A DNA stretch of 6,188 nt from Armatimonadota bacterium (GTDB taxonomy: Bacteria; Armatimonadota; Zipacnadia; Zipacnadales; JABUFB01). The position numbers were made by a program, and so were the translations under genes. The DNA is taken from the NCBI GenBank assembly GCA_018056145.1, contig JAGPGE010000374.1, forward strand, positions 1 through 6,188, in the 5' to 3' direction. The notes below the pieces were generated by a model, which saw nothing but the letters and a program-made list of their open reading frames with translations, had not been told where the DNA came from and ran no database searches. This document shows, piece after piece, positions 1 to 5,511 of this stretch (positions are counted from its first letter, which is position 1; the number at the start of each line of letters is the position of its first letter).

Positions 1-240
1 CATATGGTCCGCAATGGTGATCGCGTCTGGTTCTTCAACGAAAAGGGCGAACTCATCGTGAGCCGGGTCTCGCCCCAGGGGTATCAGGAGATCAGCCGGT
101 CGCATCTCATCAAGCCGACGAAGGGGCAATTCGACGGCCGCGGGGGAGTTTGCTGGAGCCACCCGGCCTTCGCTTACCGGCACGTTTTCGCGCGCAATGA
201 TGAGGAACTGGTCTGCGCGGACTTGACGGCGAAAGACTGA
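1..240 (+). CDS. PQQ-like beta-propeller repeat protein, C-terminal fragment
   Basis: The reading frame is open from the first base and ends at TGA 238-240, giving the last 79 residues of a protein that starts outside the window. The ATG at position 4 lies inside the frame and has no ribosome binding site, so it is probably not the start. The fragment has beta-strand/turn repeats typical of the last blades of PQQ-binding-like (BamB/quinoprotein type) propellers. One strand pair is RVWFFNEKGELIVSRV, and the end (GVCWSHPAFAYRHVFARNDE, then ELVCADL) matches the usual closing blade, in which the protein reports a row of output values. Such proteins are usually exported, but the N-terminus that would show this is missing. 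No quinone- or metal-binding residue can be assigned from this piece. It is followed 66 bases later by an SDR gene on the same strand with no obvious terminator between, so the two may be cotranscribed. The family call is fairly sure; the function is unknown. Confidence 0.7.
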   Translation, partial: HMVRNGDRVWFFNEKGELIVSRVSPQGYQEISRSHLIKPTKGQFDGRGGVCWSHPAFAYRHVFARNDEELVCADLTAKD

Positions 241-295
241 CGTCCGGGCCGCCCGCCCTCGCACCAGAACCTGCCGCAACCAATGCATCTCGCCC

Positions 296-300
296 GGGAG
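296..300 (+). promoter_or_regulatory. Ribosome binding site that decides the SDR start
   Basis: GGGAG lies six bases upstream of ATG 307. The in-frame ATG at 283 has no comparable purine-rich sequence before it, so 307 is the preferred start. Confidence 0.6.
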
Positions 301-306
301 CGCCCG

Positions 307-1110
307 ATGAACGACACCTTCGAACCACCTGTCTCGCCGTGTTACCCCGACCTGCGCGGGAAGGTCGCCCTTGTCACCGGCGGCGGCGCGGGCATCGGCA
401 GAGCAATCAGCGTCCGCCTTGGGGCCGAGGGCATGCGGGTGGTGCTGTGCGGGCGCACTGAGGAGAACCTCATCGAGACGGCGGGGGAGATCACCGGGGC
501 CGGGGGATTCGCGCTGCCTGTAGTGACGGACGTCTCCGACGAGGCGCAGGTGGACGCGCTGTTCGCGCGCATGGCGCAGGAGGGCCTGGAACCTGATCTG
601 CTGGTGCACAATGCGGCGCTGGTGCGTGGGGGTGCGCTTTCCGACACGGATACGGACGACTGGCAGCGAATGCTCGCGACCAACGCCGACAGCGCCTTCT
701 TCCTGGCCAAACGCCTGGCGCCGACGATGCTTGAGCGGGGCAGCGGCGCCATGGTCTTCATCAGCACCATCGGCGCGCTGCAGTCGCACCACCGGATGCT
801 TGCCTACGACAGCAGCAAAGGCGCCGTCGAGGCCTTCGTGCGCTCCCTTGCTCTGGAACTGGCGCCGGCGGGGATCCGAGTGAACTCAGTCGCGCCGGGG
901 CCCATCCGGCGCAAAGGGATTCCCGCGGGGACGCCCCTCGCCGATGTTCGCCAGCCGTATGTGCCGATGCAGCGCTACGGCAGCAGCGATGAGATCGCCG
1001 CCGCCGTAGCGTTCCTGGCAAGCTCTCAGGCCTCCTACATCACCGGGCAGACGCTCTGCGTGGACGGCGGGTCCACCGCGCAGCTGTCTCCGCCGGGCAT
1101 CTTCATCTGA
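307..1110 (+). CDS. Short-chain dehydrogenase/reductase (SDR) family oxidoreductase
   Basis: This 267-residue protein has the normal length of a classical SDR, a cytoplasmic NAD(P)(H)-dependent oxidoreductase acting on hydroxyl/keto groups. The dinucleotide-binding glycine motif TGGGAGIG is at residues 24-31. Arg50 in CGRTEENL, just after the second strand, suggests NADP(H) preference. The usual NNAG motif appears as HNAAL (101-105). The catalytic Asn is N126, and YDSSK supplies Tyr167 and Lys171. The usual catalytic Ser position, 13 residues before Tyr, is Thr154, with Ser153 beside it. The C-terminal part has the common NSVAPGPI segment and ends the Rossmann domain with YITGQTLCVDGG. The start at 307 is chosen over 283 because of the GGGAG at 296-300. 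The substrate cannot be read from the sequence; FabG-like reductases and glucose or sugar-alcohol dehydrogenases share this layout. It may be cotranscribed with the upstream propeller gene, and it converges on the arrestin-like gene with 13 bases between stops and no terminator seen. Confidence 0.93.
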   Translation: MNDTFEPPVSPCYPDLRGKVALVTGGGAGIGRAISVRLGAEGMRVVLCGRTEENLIETAGEITGAGGFALPVVTDVSDEAQVDALFARMAQEGLEPDLLVHNAALVRGGALSDTDTDDWQRMLATNADSAFFLAKRLAPTMLERGSGAMVFISTIGALQSHHRMLAYDSSKGAVEAFVRSLALELAPAGIRVNSVAPGPIRRKGIPAGTPLADVRQPYVPMQRYGSSDEIAAAVAFLASSQASYITGQTLCVDGGSTAQLSPPGIFI

Positions 1111-1123
1111 TCTCGAAGAACGC

Positions 1124-1587
1124 CTATCCTCCCGGCCCCGTCAGGCCCGCGATGATGTCCGTGGTGTCGCTCGGGTTGGTGCTCCAGGCCACGTCCAGAG
1201 CGCCCGAAAGCTGGTAGCGGTGGGTGGCATTCGGCCCGGAGTACGTGGGCGGCGCGGTCACCGGCACGTGGAGTTGGACCTCGAGCACCTGTTGCCGACC
1301 CGCCGACAGCTTGATCGGACCGGGGATGCGCTGCTCGGTGTCCGGGGCCTGCACCCGCTTGTAGTCGTCCTTATCGCCCGTTTTCTCGCCCTTCTCGTCG
1401 AATACGGGTACCTCGAACCGCACTTCCTCCTCACCCGTGAGCCTGACCAGCGCGGCTTGGCCTCAATGTCGCTGTTCGCCGCGATCGTGAGCCGGCTATG
1501 GGTCGGTTCTCCGGGCATGTACATCGGCTTGTCCGCCTCCAGCGCCACTGCGGCAGCCCCACCGGCGATGCGGCCCCAGGATCGCAT
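1124..1587 (-). pseudogene. Arrestin-like (Spo0M-type) domain protein, frameshifted
   Basis: Two minus-strand frames together make one coherent protein of about 154 residues. The first frame starts at ATG 1587 behind a strong AGGAGG (1594-1599, six-base spacer) and reads ALEADKPMYMPGEPTHSRLT, then ANSDIEAK. The second frame has a stop at 1463-1465, just before the join, and from about 1456 reads AALVRLTGEEEVRFEVPV and runs to TAG 1124. Inserting one G (minus strand) near 1455 joins them as IEAK-AALVRL, the expected strand of an arrestin fold. Family signs are the early K-x-x-Y-x-PGE turn and the late pattern of APPTYSGPNATHRYQL followed by LDVAW. Such proteins are small cytoplasmic beta-sandwich proteins; Spo0M affects sporulation control in Bacillus, but that role cannot be carried over here. 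Without correction the first frame gives an aberrant 109-residue product ending at 1258. There is no slippery heptamer, so programmed shifting is unlikely. It may be a real mutation or an assembly error. Confidence 0.7.
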
Positions 1588-1593
1588 GGTTTT

Positions 1594-1599
1594 CCTCCT
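1594..1599 (-). promoter_or_regulatory. Ribosome binding site of the arrestin-like gene
   Basis: The minus strand reads AGGAGG six bases before ATG 1587. This near-perfect Shine-Dalgarno fixes the start and suggests the gene was translated until recently, or still is if the frameshift is an error. No convincing promoter was found between here and the hairpin at 1679-1724. Confidence 0.75.
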
Positions 1600-1678
1600 G
1601 GGGAAGCATGAATATCTGCGTGTGGGGCGTCGGGTCCCACGCGATGCGGCGGTAGAGCTTGAGATGGAGGAAACACAA

Positions 1679-1724
1679 GGGACGGGCAGGCGATCGCCGG
1701 TGCTTCGGCTACGCTGCCCATCCC
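1679..1724 (-). terminator. Probable rho-independent terminator of the regulator-lipoprotein operon
   Basis: An 11-bp stem (1679-1689 with 1714-1724) begins 28 bases after the lipoprotein stop at 1752. In minus-strand RNA every pair is Watson-Crick except one G-U. In plus-strand RNA the same position is a C-A mismatch, so the hairpin favours minus-strand transcripts. The 24-base loop holds a small inner stem (GCCG with CGGC). The arm is followed on the minus strand by TTGTGTTTCC, a T-rich but imperfect tract. It separates the operon from the arrestin-like gene. Confidence 0.55.
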
Positions 1725-1751
1725 CGTATCTGGCGGGTATGCCCTGACCGT

Positions 1752-2168
1752 TCAGTCTCTCTGCAGGACGATCTCCACGAAGGTCTGGCGTCCGTACTGG
1801 TGGTCCAGGTCGCGCTGTGCTGCTCGCAGCCCCGATCCGGCAGGTGGCGTCACCTGCAGCCGGTACCGGCCGGAGGCCGGATTCTCGAACCGGAAGTAGC
1901 CGCCCGGGCCTGTCACCGTTTGCCCGGCCCTGCGCGTTCCCTTGAACAACTCGACCGTCGCACCGACAACCGGGGTCTCACCAGCGGCCGCGTCCACCGA
2001 TGCGGTTGCCGGAGCCGCGGCCAGCACCACGCCGCCGATGTCCGGTTCGCCCGGCGGCAGGCCGCCGCCGATGTAGCTCAGGAGCACGGCCTCCCCGCCG
2101 CAGCCCACGAGCGCCGAGATGATCAGGCACGCCATCAGTCCAGCAATGCCCCGCCCTGTAGCCTTCAT
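1752..2168 (-). CDS. Small lipoprotein with carboxypeptidase-regulatory-like domain
   Basis: This is a 138-residue predicted lipoprotein. The N-terminus has basic residues (K2, R6), a hydrophobic stretch (about 8-21) and the lipobox LVGC, with Cys23 as the lipidated residue. A short Gly/Pro-rich linker follows, then a small beta-sandwich of the carboxypeptidase-regulatory/SpaA-like type. Its signs are the strand IGGVVLA (44-50), GATVELF (69-75), the turn TGPGGYFRFENPASGRYRL (86-104) and a last strand FVEIVL (130-135). Such domains are usually structural or adhesive, and no catalytic residue is visible. ATG 2168 follows directly on the TGA of the upstream regulator gene, with CTCCT (2175-2179, AGGAG on the minus strand) six bases upstream and inside the regulator coding sequence. 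Translation is therefore very likely coupled. The divergent lipoprotein at 3945 has a similar domain. A role as partner or signal source for the regulator is inferred from gene order only. Confidence 0.83.
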   Translation of the reverse strand: MKATGRGIAGLMACLIISALVGCGGEAVLLSYIGGGLPPGEPDIGGVVLAAAPATASVDAAAGETPVVGATVELFKGTRRAGQTVTGPGGYFRFENPASGRYRLQVTPPAGSGLRAAQRDLDHQYGRQTFVEIVLQRD

Positions 2169-3779
2169 TCACAGCTCCTCTTTCGTTGGGTGATCAAAGC
2201 CCGCAATCACCGGCGATGCCTGTTTCTCGCCCCGTACGTAGCCGAGTTCCCGCGCAATCCCCACTGCCTGCTCAGCGTATTCACGCGCCCGGTCGCCTTC
2301 CTCCAGCCCGGCGAGCAACACCATCGCGTCAGCCTCAAGGTCGCGGCAGCCTGCCTGATGGAGATCCTGCAATACTGTCCGCATGGTCTCCATCGCGATT
2401 TCGGGGTCATCGGTCATCCGGCATCTCGCTCGATGGAATCTGGCTGCCAGCTGCAGACGCCGCCACTGCAGCTTCGCGGCCCGTGATTCTGCGCGGGCGA
2501 TGTGATACTCGGCATCGGCCGGCCTGCCGGCGTCGAGATAGGCCAGTCCCAGCGCGAGTTCGGCTTCAGCAAGCACGTGCCCGCGCCCGGCTTCGGTTGC
2601 TTTCTCGATGCCCAGCCGCGCGTGGTTGCGCGCGGCGTCAACGTCCCCCTGGCAACGGAACACCTCCGACCGCAAGACCTCGACAAGCGCCTGGAGACGT
2701 GCGTCAGCCGCGATTTCCGCCCAGTCCCCGAGCGCATCGAGTCGCGCCGCGGCTTCCGAGACCCGTCCGATCCGCAGGAGGACGATGGCCTCGTTCAACG
2801 CCGCCTCGCGCACCTGGTCGGGCTGGGATGCCTGGGCGGCGGTCTCGCGAAGGTCAACGACCAGTCTTCCGGCGAGGCCATACTCGCCCCGGCTTAGCGC
2901 CAGATTGACCCGATTGGAGAGAATGTAGGTGCGGGCCGTCTGAACGTACGCCTGGGGCTGGTCGCCCGCGTCAACGGTTTCCTGCGCCTCGTCCAGGTAC
3001 TTCAGCGCGGCCTCGGGATTGCCCGCCTGATCCTCCAGCGCCGCGAGGGATACGCGGCCCGCCCAGCGCGACCACCACGCATCCGAATTCGCCAGCGCGA
3101 GGGCATGGTCGCGGGCCGCGACAAGATTGCCGGAGGCCTGCAGGACACGGACCATCTCCTGCAGGACTGATCTCTCAGCTCTTGCGTCCCCGAGCTCCCG
3201 CGCGGTCTGCAGGGCCTTTTCCAGCGACGCCCGTGCCCGCGACAGATCGCTTCGTTCGAACCACGCGTGGCCCATCTGCAGCCGGGCTTCCATGATGGCC
3301 TTTGACGCCCCGCGATCCCGGGCAAGTTCCAGCAGTCTCGGCGCCGCTTCCAGGAGGGCTGCGGTGTCGCCGAGCCTGCGATATGCCAGGCATAGTTCGC
3401 GGACCGTCTCCAGCATTGCAGCGGCATGCCGATCGTGCTCCGCCGCCCGGCGCTCGCGCTCCGCAGCAAGCAGGCCTGTCAGCGCGTTGTTCTCCGCCAG
3501 GAGTGCGTCCCGTTCCGAACGAAGGCTCGCGGCCTCGGCAGTCGTGAAGGATGGGTCATCCACGAGGAACCAGGTGAGGGGCTTGCCGCACAGGTCGGCG
3601 ATGGCCTGGAGCCGATCAAGGGGAGGAAGGGTCGTGCCTGCCACATAGTTGTGGATGAGGCCGCGGGTGACCCCCATCTTCCGCGCGAAGGCGGCCAAGG
3701 AGTCGTAGCCGGCCTCGGCGATGGCCGACTGGATGCGTGTTGCGAGGAGTTTTCGCCCGGCATCGGTAGCTATATCCAC
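2169..3779 (-). CDS. XRE-type HTH transcriptional regulator with coiled coil and TPR domain
   Basis: This 536-residue cytoplasmic protein starts at GTG 3779. No other start codon lies in frame between the upstream TAG (3834-3836) and this GTG, and the next candidate falls inside the DNA-binding domain. Residues about 12-72 form a Cro/C1-type helix-turn-helix (SLAAFARKMGVTRGLIHNYV, then LDRLQAIADLCGKPLTWFL). Residues about 80-125 are charged and helical, with Leu86, Leu93 and Leu100 in heptad spacing, suggesting a coiled-coil dimer. Residues about 130-530 are alpha-helical pairs of TPR type, for example 162-198 with GHAWFERSDLSRARASLEKA and a later LGLAYLDAGRPADAEYHI. HTH followed by TPR is the layout of peptide-responsive RRNPP regulators (PlcR, PrgX, NprR), though this protein is longer and carries a linker helix. 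Many HTH-TPR proteins have no known ligand. It heads an operon with the lipoprotein gene, diverges from a second lipoprotein gene, and may regulate both. Confidence 0.9.
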   Translation of the reverse strand: MDIATDAGRKLLATRIQSAIAEAGYDSLAAFARKMGVTRGLIHNYVAGTTLPPLDRLQAIADLCGKPLTWFLVDDPSFTTAEAASLRSERDALLAENNALTGLLAAERERRAAEHDRHAAAMLETVRELCLAYRRLGDTAALLEAAPRLLELARDRGASKAIMEARLQMGHAWFERSDLSRARASLEKALQTARELGDARAERSVLQEMVRVLQASGNLVAARDHALALANSDAWWSRWAGRVSLAALEDQAGNPEAALKYLDEAQETVDAGDQPQAYVQTARTYILSNRVNLALSRGEYGLAGRLVVDLRETAAQASQPDQVREAALNEAIVLLRIGRVSEAAARLDALGDWAEIAADARLQALVEVLRSEVFRCQGDVDAARNHARLGIEKATEAGRGHVLAEAELALGLAYLDAGRPADAEYHIARAESRAAKLQWRRLQLAARFHRARCRMTDDPEIAMETMRTVLQDLHQAGCRDLEADAMVLLAGLEEGDRAREYAEQAVGIARELGYVRGEKQASPVIAGFDHPTKEEL

Positions 3780-3785
3780 GCAGGG

Positions 3786-3814
3786 ATGGTAGCACCGTAT
3801 AGTGAAAATGTCAA
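3786..3814 (-). promoter_or_regulatory. Sigma70-like promoter of the regulator, apparently leaderless
   Basis: On the minus strand a perfect -35 TTGACA (3809-3814) is followed by a 17-base spacer and TACCAT (3786-3791), four of six bases matching the -10 consensus. Six bases separate the -10 from GTG 3779, so transcription would begin at or within a base or two of the start codon. No Shine-Dalgarno precedes the GTG, which fits a leaderless mRNA. The promoter is predicted from sequence only. Confidence 0.55.
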
Positions 3815-3930
3815 CATGTCTCTTTATGGTGAACTATAGTATATTATAAATAGACAGTATCGCCCTCTTGCTGAACATAGATCGCGGTCCGGGGGTATAG
3901 TCTTCTCAGAGACGCACCCAATCCAGCCTC

Positions 3931-3936
3931 CAGGAG
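3931..3936 (+). promoter_or_regulatory. Ribosome binding site that decides the lipoprotein start
   Basis: CAGGAG lies eight bases before GTG 3945. The in-frame GTG at 3936 overlaps this motif, so it cannot use it; 3945 is the better start and gives a typical M-K-S signal peptide. Confidence 0.65.
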
Positions 3937-3944
3937 TGATTGCC

Positions 3945-4922
3945 GTGAAATCGCTGCTCGTACTTGCTGTTATGCTCGCCGTTGCATGCGTCCTGTCCGG
4001 CTGTGGTGGCGGTGGCGATGAGAACGCCGCTTCATCGGCCAGCACAGCCATGGTTGCCGGCACCGTGACGGCCCCGGCCGCCGCGACGACCGCAGCCGCT
4101 GAGAACCCCGCCGCGTACTGCCAGGTCACGGTCGAGAATGCCCAGACACGCACTCGTCTCGGATCGGGGCAGGCAGACGGGTCCGGGCAATACAGCATCG
4201 GACCAATCCGTTCTGGGCAGACGATTATGGTTCGGGCCACTCTGCGCAGCGGGGTGCAGCTGAAGGCCCGCGCCCAGGTGCGCGACGGCAGTTGCCAGGC
4301 AGACGTTGACCAGGACACGACGGTTGCGGCCGCGGTGGTCGAGTCCCTGCAGGCCGCCGGAGTGACGGATGAGGACCTACAGGGCGCAGCCTACGGCGTC
4401 TGTGTGCAGTACCAGGCCCAGAATCGGTACCGGTACCGGACCGCGGGCAATGTCCCGCCGGACTTCACGAACCCGGACGAGATACAGGAGACTGCCGGCG
4501 AACTGCTGGACGCGGCGACACAGGCGGCCATGGCCACGGCCATCGCCACCCGGAGCCCTGGAGACTGCAGCAACGCGGTGGCAATGGTGGAAGCGCGCCT
4601 GCGCGCGGGTGACGCCACGTCCGCCGGTTGGGGCGCGGAGGTCCGAAAGCGGCTTTCCGTGGCGATGCAGAAGGGCCGGAAGTTCACCGTGGAGGAAGTG
4701 GCTGAAGCCGCGACGGCGGCGGTCCAGGGCGCCGTGCAGACCGCCGGGGGAGACAAGGTCCGACACCAGTTTGAGCAGCAGATACGCCACCACTACGCCG
4801 GTACCATGGAGGGTCCCGAAGCCGTCGAGGTTCTCTGCGCCAGCGATGGAACCCCGGACCAGCTCCGGCTGAAGACCCAGCAGCAGGTTCGGGACTGCGT
4901 GGACGCGCTGCTGGGCGGGTAG
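3945..4922 (+). CDS. Lipoprotein with carboxypeptidase-regulatory-like domain and six-cysteine C-terminal region
   Basis: This 325-residue predicted lipoprotein has a signal peptide beginning M-K-S, hydrophobic residues 4-17 and the lipobox LSGC, with Cys20 lipidated and a GGGG tether behind it. Residues about 35-132 look like a carboxypeptidase-regulatory-type beta-sandwich: AMVAGTVTAP (35-44), CQVTVENAQT (59-68), DGSGQYSIGPIRSGQ (78-92), IMVRATL and a closing VDQDTTVAAAVV (121-132). An Ala/Thr-rich insert (45-57) sits between the first two strands. Residues about 133-325 are mainly helical, match no family I recognise, and contain two runs rich in Ala, Glu and Gln. Besides Cys20 the mature protein has six cysteines (59, 117, 153, 208, 298, 318), an even number that would allow three disulfides in an oxidising compartment. 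The gene diverges from the HTH/TPR regulator and shares its intergenic region, so control by that regulator is likely. No enzyme motif is visible. Confidence 0.85.
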   Translation: MKSLLVLAVMLAVACVLSGCGGGGDENAASSASTAMVAGTVTAPAAATTAAAENPAAYCQVTVENAQTRTRLGSGQADGSGQYSIGPIRSGQTIMVRATLRSGVQLKARAQVRDGSCQADVDQDTTVAAAVVESLQAAGVTDEDLQGAAYGVCVQYQAQNRYRYRTAGNVPPDFTNPDEIQETAGELLDAATQAAMATAIATRSPGDCSNAVAMVEARLRAGDATSAGWGAEVRKRLSVAMQKGRKFTVEEVAEAATAAVQGAVQTAGGDKVRHQFEQQIRHHYAGTMEGPEAVEVLCASDGTPDQLRLKTQQQVRDCVDALLGG

Positions 4923-5040
4923 CCACTGGAGCGTCTGCAGTGAAGTCAATCTGGTTTGACAAAGCCGCGTGTAGTGTTTCCAGCGTGCCAGACGGAGGGT
5001 AGTTCAGTAGAGTCGGTATCCGGAAATCAGGAGGGTCGCC
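4923..5040 (+). promoter_or_regulatory. Intergenic region with possible -35 and a strong ribosome binding site
   Basis: TTGACA at 4956-4961 matches the -35 consensus, but no good -10 stands 16-18 bases downstream (TTCCAG or TCCAGC), so a promoter here is uncertain. A weak 5-bp stem (4924-4928 with 4938-4942) just after the lipoprotein stop lacks a T tract and is not a convincing terminator. AGGAGGG at 5029-5035, five bases before ATG 5041, is a strong Shine-Dalgarno. Readthrough from the lipoprotein gene remains possible. Confidence 0.35.
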
Positions 5041-5418
5041 ATGCGTGTGTCAACACGAGTGACAGTCGTCTGCCTCGCCGTCCTGTCCCTCGCTGTTGCC
5101 GCCTTCGCGGCAGATATCGCCATGTCCGTTACAGTTGCCCCGAGCGTCCTCGTGCTTAGTGCACCGACGGAGTGGATCACCATCCACACCGACATGCCTC
5201 TGGCATCAGTGGATCGCTCAAGCCTCGTGGTCACCACCAATGGGGTGGGTGTTCCCATCACCACCGTCAAGGCAGATGCCCGCGGGCAGATGGTGCTCAA
5301 GATCGATCAGGCGGATGTGGACCCGTTTGTCGCGCCGCCCAGCGCCACGTTCGTGGTGGTCGGAAGCACGACGGCGGGCCTAACTTTCGAGGGATCGGAC
5401 ACCATCCGCGTGAAGTAG
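5041..5418 (+). CDS. Small Sec-exported beta-rich protein of unknown function
   Basis: This 125-residue protein starts at ATG 5041 behind AGGAGGG. It has a standard Sec signal peptide: Arg2 and Arg6, a hydrophobic core at about 7-20 and a signal peptidase I site AFA/AD after Ala23. The mature part is about 102 residues, has no cysteine, and alternates short beta strands with turns (VAPSVLVLSAPTEWITIHTD, SSLVVTTNGVGVPI, GQMVLKID, ATFVVVGST, SDTIRV). This suggests a single Ig-like or similar beta-sandwich. No catalytic residues, lipobox or membrane anchor are seen, so it is probably periplasmic or secreted. I do not recognise a named family. It lies 118 bases downstream of the lipoprotein gene on the same strand and ends 25 bases before a strong hairpin, so it is the last gene of this plus-strand group. 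Confidence 0.8.
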   Translation: MRVSTRVTVVCLAVLSLAVAAFAADIAMSVTVAPSVLVLSAPTEWITIHTDMPLASVDRSSLVVTTNGVGVPITTVKADARGQMVLKIDQADVDPFVAPPSATFVVVGSTTAGLTFEGSDTIRVK

Positions 5419-5442
5419 CGCACCGTATAGAGCGAGGAAATG

Positions 5443-5478
5443 CTATGCGGCCCCGCCCGTACAGGCGGGGCCGCATAG
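5443..5478. terminator. Perfect 15-bp hairpin between convergent genes, likely bidirectional terminator
   Basis: The arms 5443-5457 and 5464-5478 are perfectly complementary, with a GC-rich core and a six-base loop CGTACA. The hairpin lies 25 bases after the stop of the exported-protein gene and 34 bases after the stop of the convergent deacetylase gene, so it can serve both strands. The downstream tracts are poor in T (TCTCTGC on the plus strand, CATTTCC on the minus strand), so termination may depend on stem strength or Rho, or the stem may mainly protect 3' ends. Confidence 0.7.
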
Positions 5479-5511
5479 TCTCTGCATGCCGTAGACCGGT
5501 GGTCGTGCGAA

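Larger units (their letters stand above)
3780..3944. promoter_or_regulatory. Divergent intergenic region with AT-rich core and repeated TATAGT motifs
   Basis: These 165 bases lie between the divergent regulator and lipoprotein genes. Bases about 3796-3862 are AT-rich in otherwise GC-rich DNA. TATAGT occurs at 3798-3803, 3835-3840 and 3896-3901. The middle copy sits in the perfect 8-bp palindrome ACTATAGT (3833-3840). ATGTC is repeated at 3808-3812 and 3816-3820. A plausible plus-strand promoter is TCAACA (3811-3816), an 18-base spacer and TATAGT (3835-3840). It would overlap the minus-strand -35 and leave a leader of about 100 bases. TATAGT at 3896-3901 could be an alternative -10, but no good -35 stands before it. 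Overlapping divergent promoters suit autoregulation by the HTH protein; operator sites are inferred. Confidence 0.5.

Noticed and set aside
1450..1470. Programmed ribosomal frameshift in the arrestin-like gene
   Set aside because: The shift would be -1, but there is no X-XXY-YYZ slippery sequence at the join and no such signal is known for this family.
1496..1678. Minus-strand 60-codon frame upstream of the arrestin-like start
   Set aside because: It overlaps the arrestin-like coding region in another frame, has no Shine-Dalgarno and no recognisable motif, and begins just after the hairpin.
1220..1747. Plus-strand frame of 175 codons opposite the arrestin-like gene
   Set aside because: It has no ribosome binding site or family signature, while the opposite strand has a coherent arrestin-like protein and a strong Shine-Dalgarno.
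1659..2908. Long plus-strand open frames opposite the lipoprotein and regulator genes (1659-2486, 2186-2908)
   Set aside because: They are antisense to well-supported genes, Arg/Pro/His/Cys-rich, and have no domain pattern; they are typical of GC-rich antisense frames.
4377..4949. Minus-strand frames opposite the divergent lipoprotein gene
   Set aside because: They are antisense to a lipoprotein with a clear signal peptide and lipobox; there is no ribosome binding site or family signal.
4956..4984. Complete sigma70 promoter built on TTGACA 4956-4961
   Set aside because: No acceptable -10 lies at 16-18 bases; TAGTGT at 4972 is only 10 bases away. It is kept only as a possible -35.
3792..5430. 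11-base sequence GCACCGTATAG repeated at 3792-3802 and 5420-5430
   Set aside because: A few exact 11-base repeats are expected by chance in a window of this size, and the two sites have no matching context.
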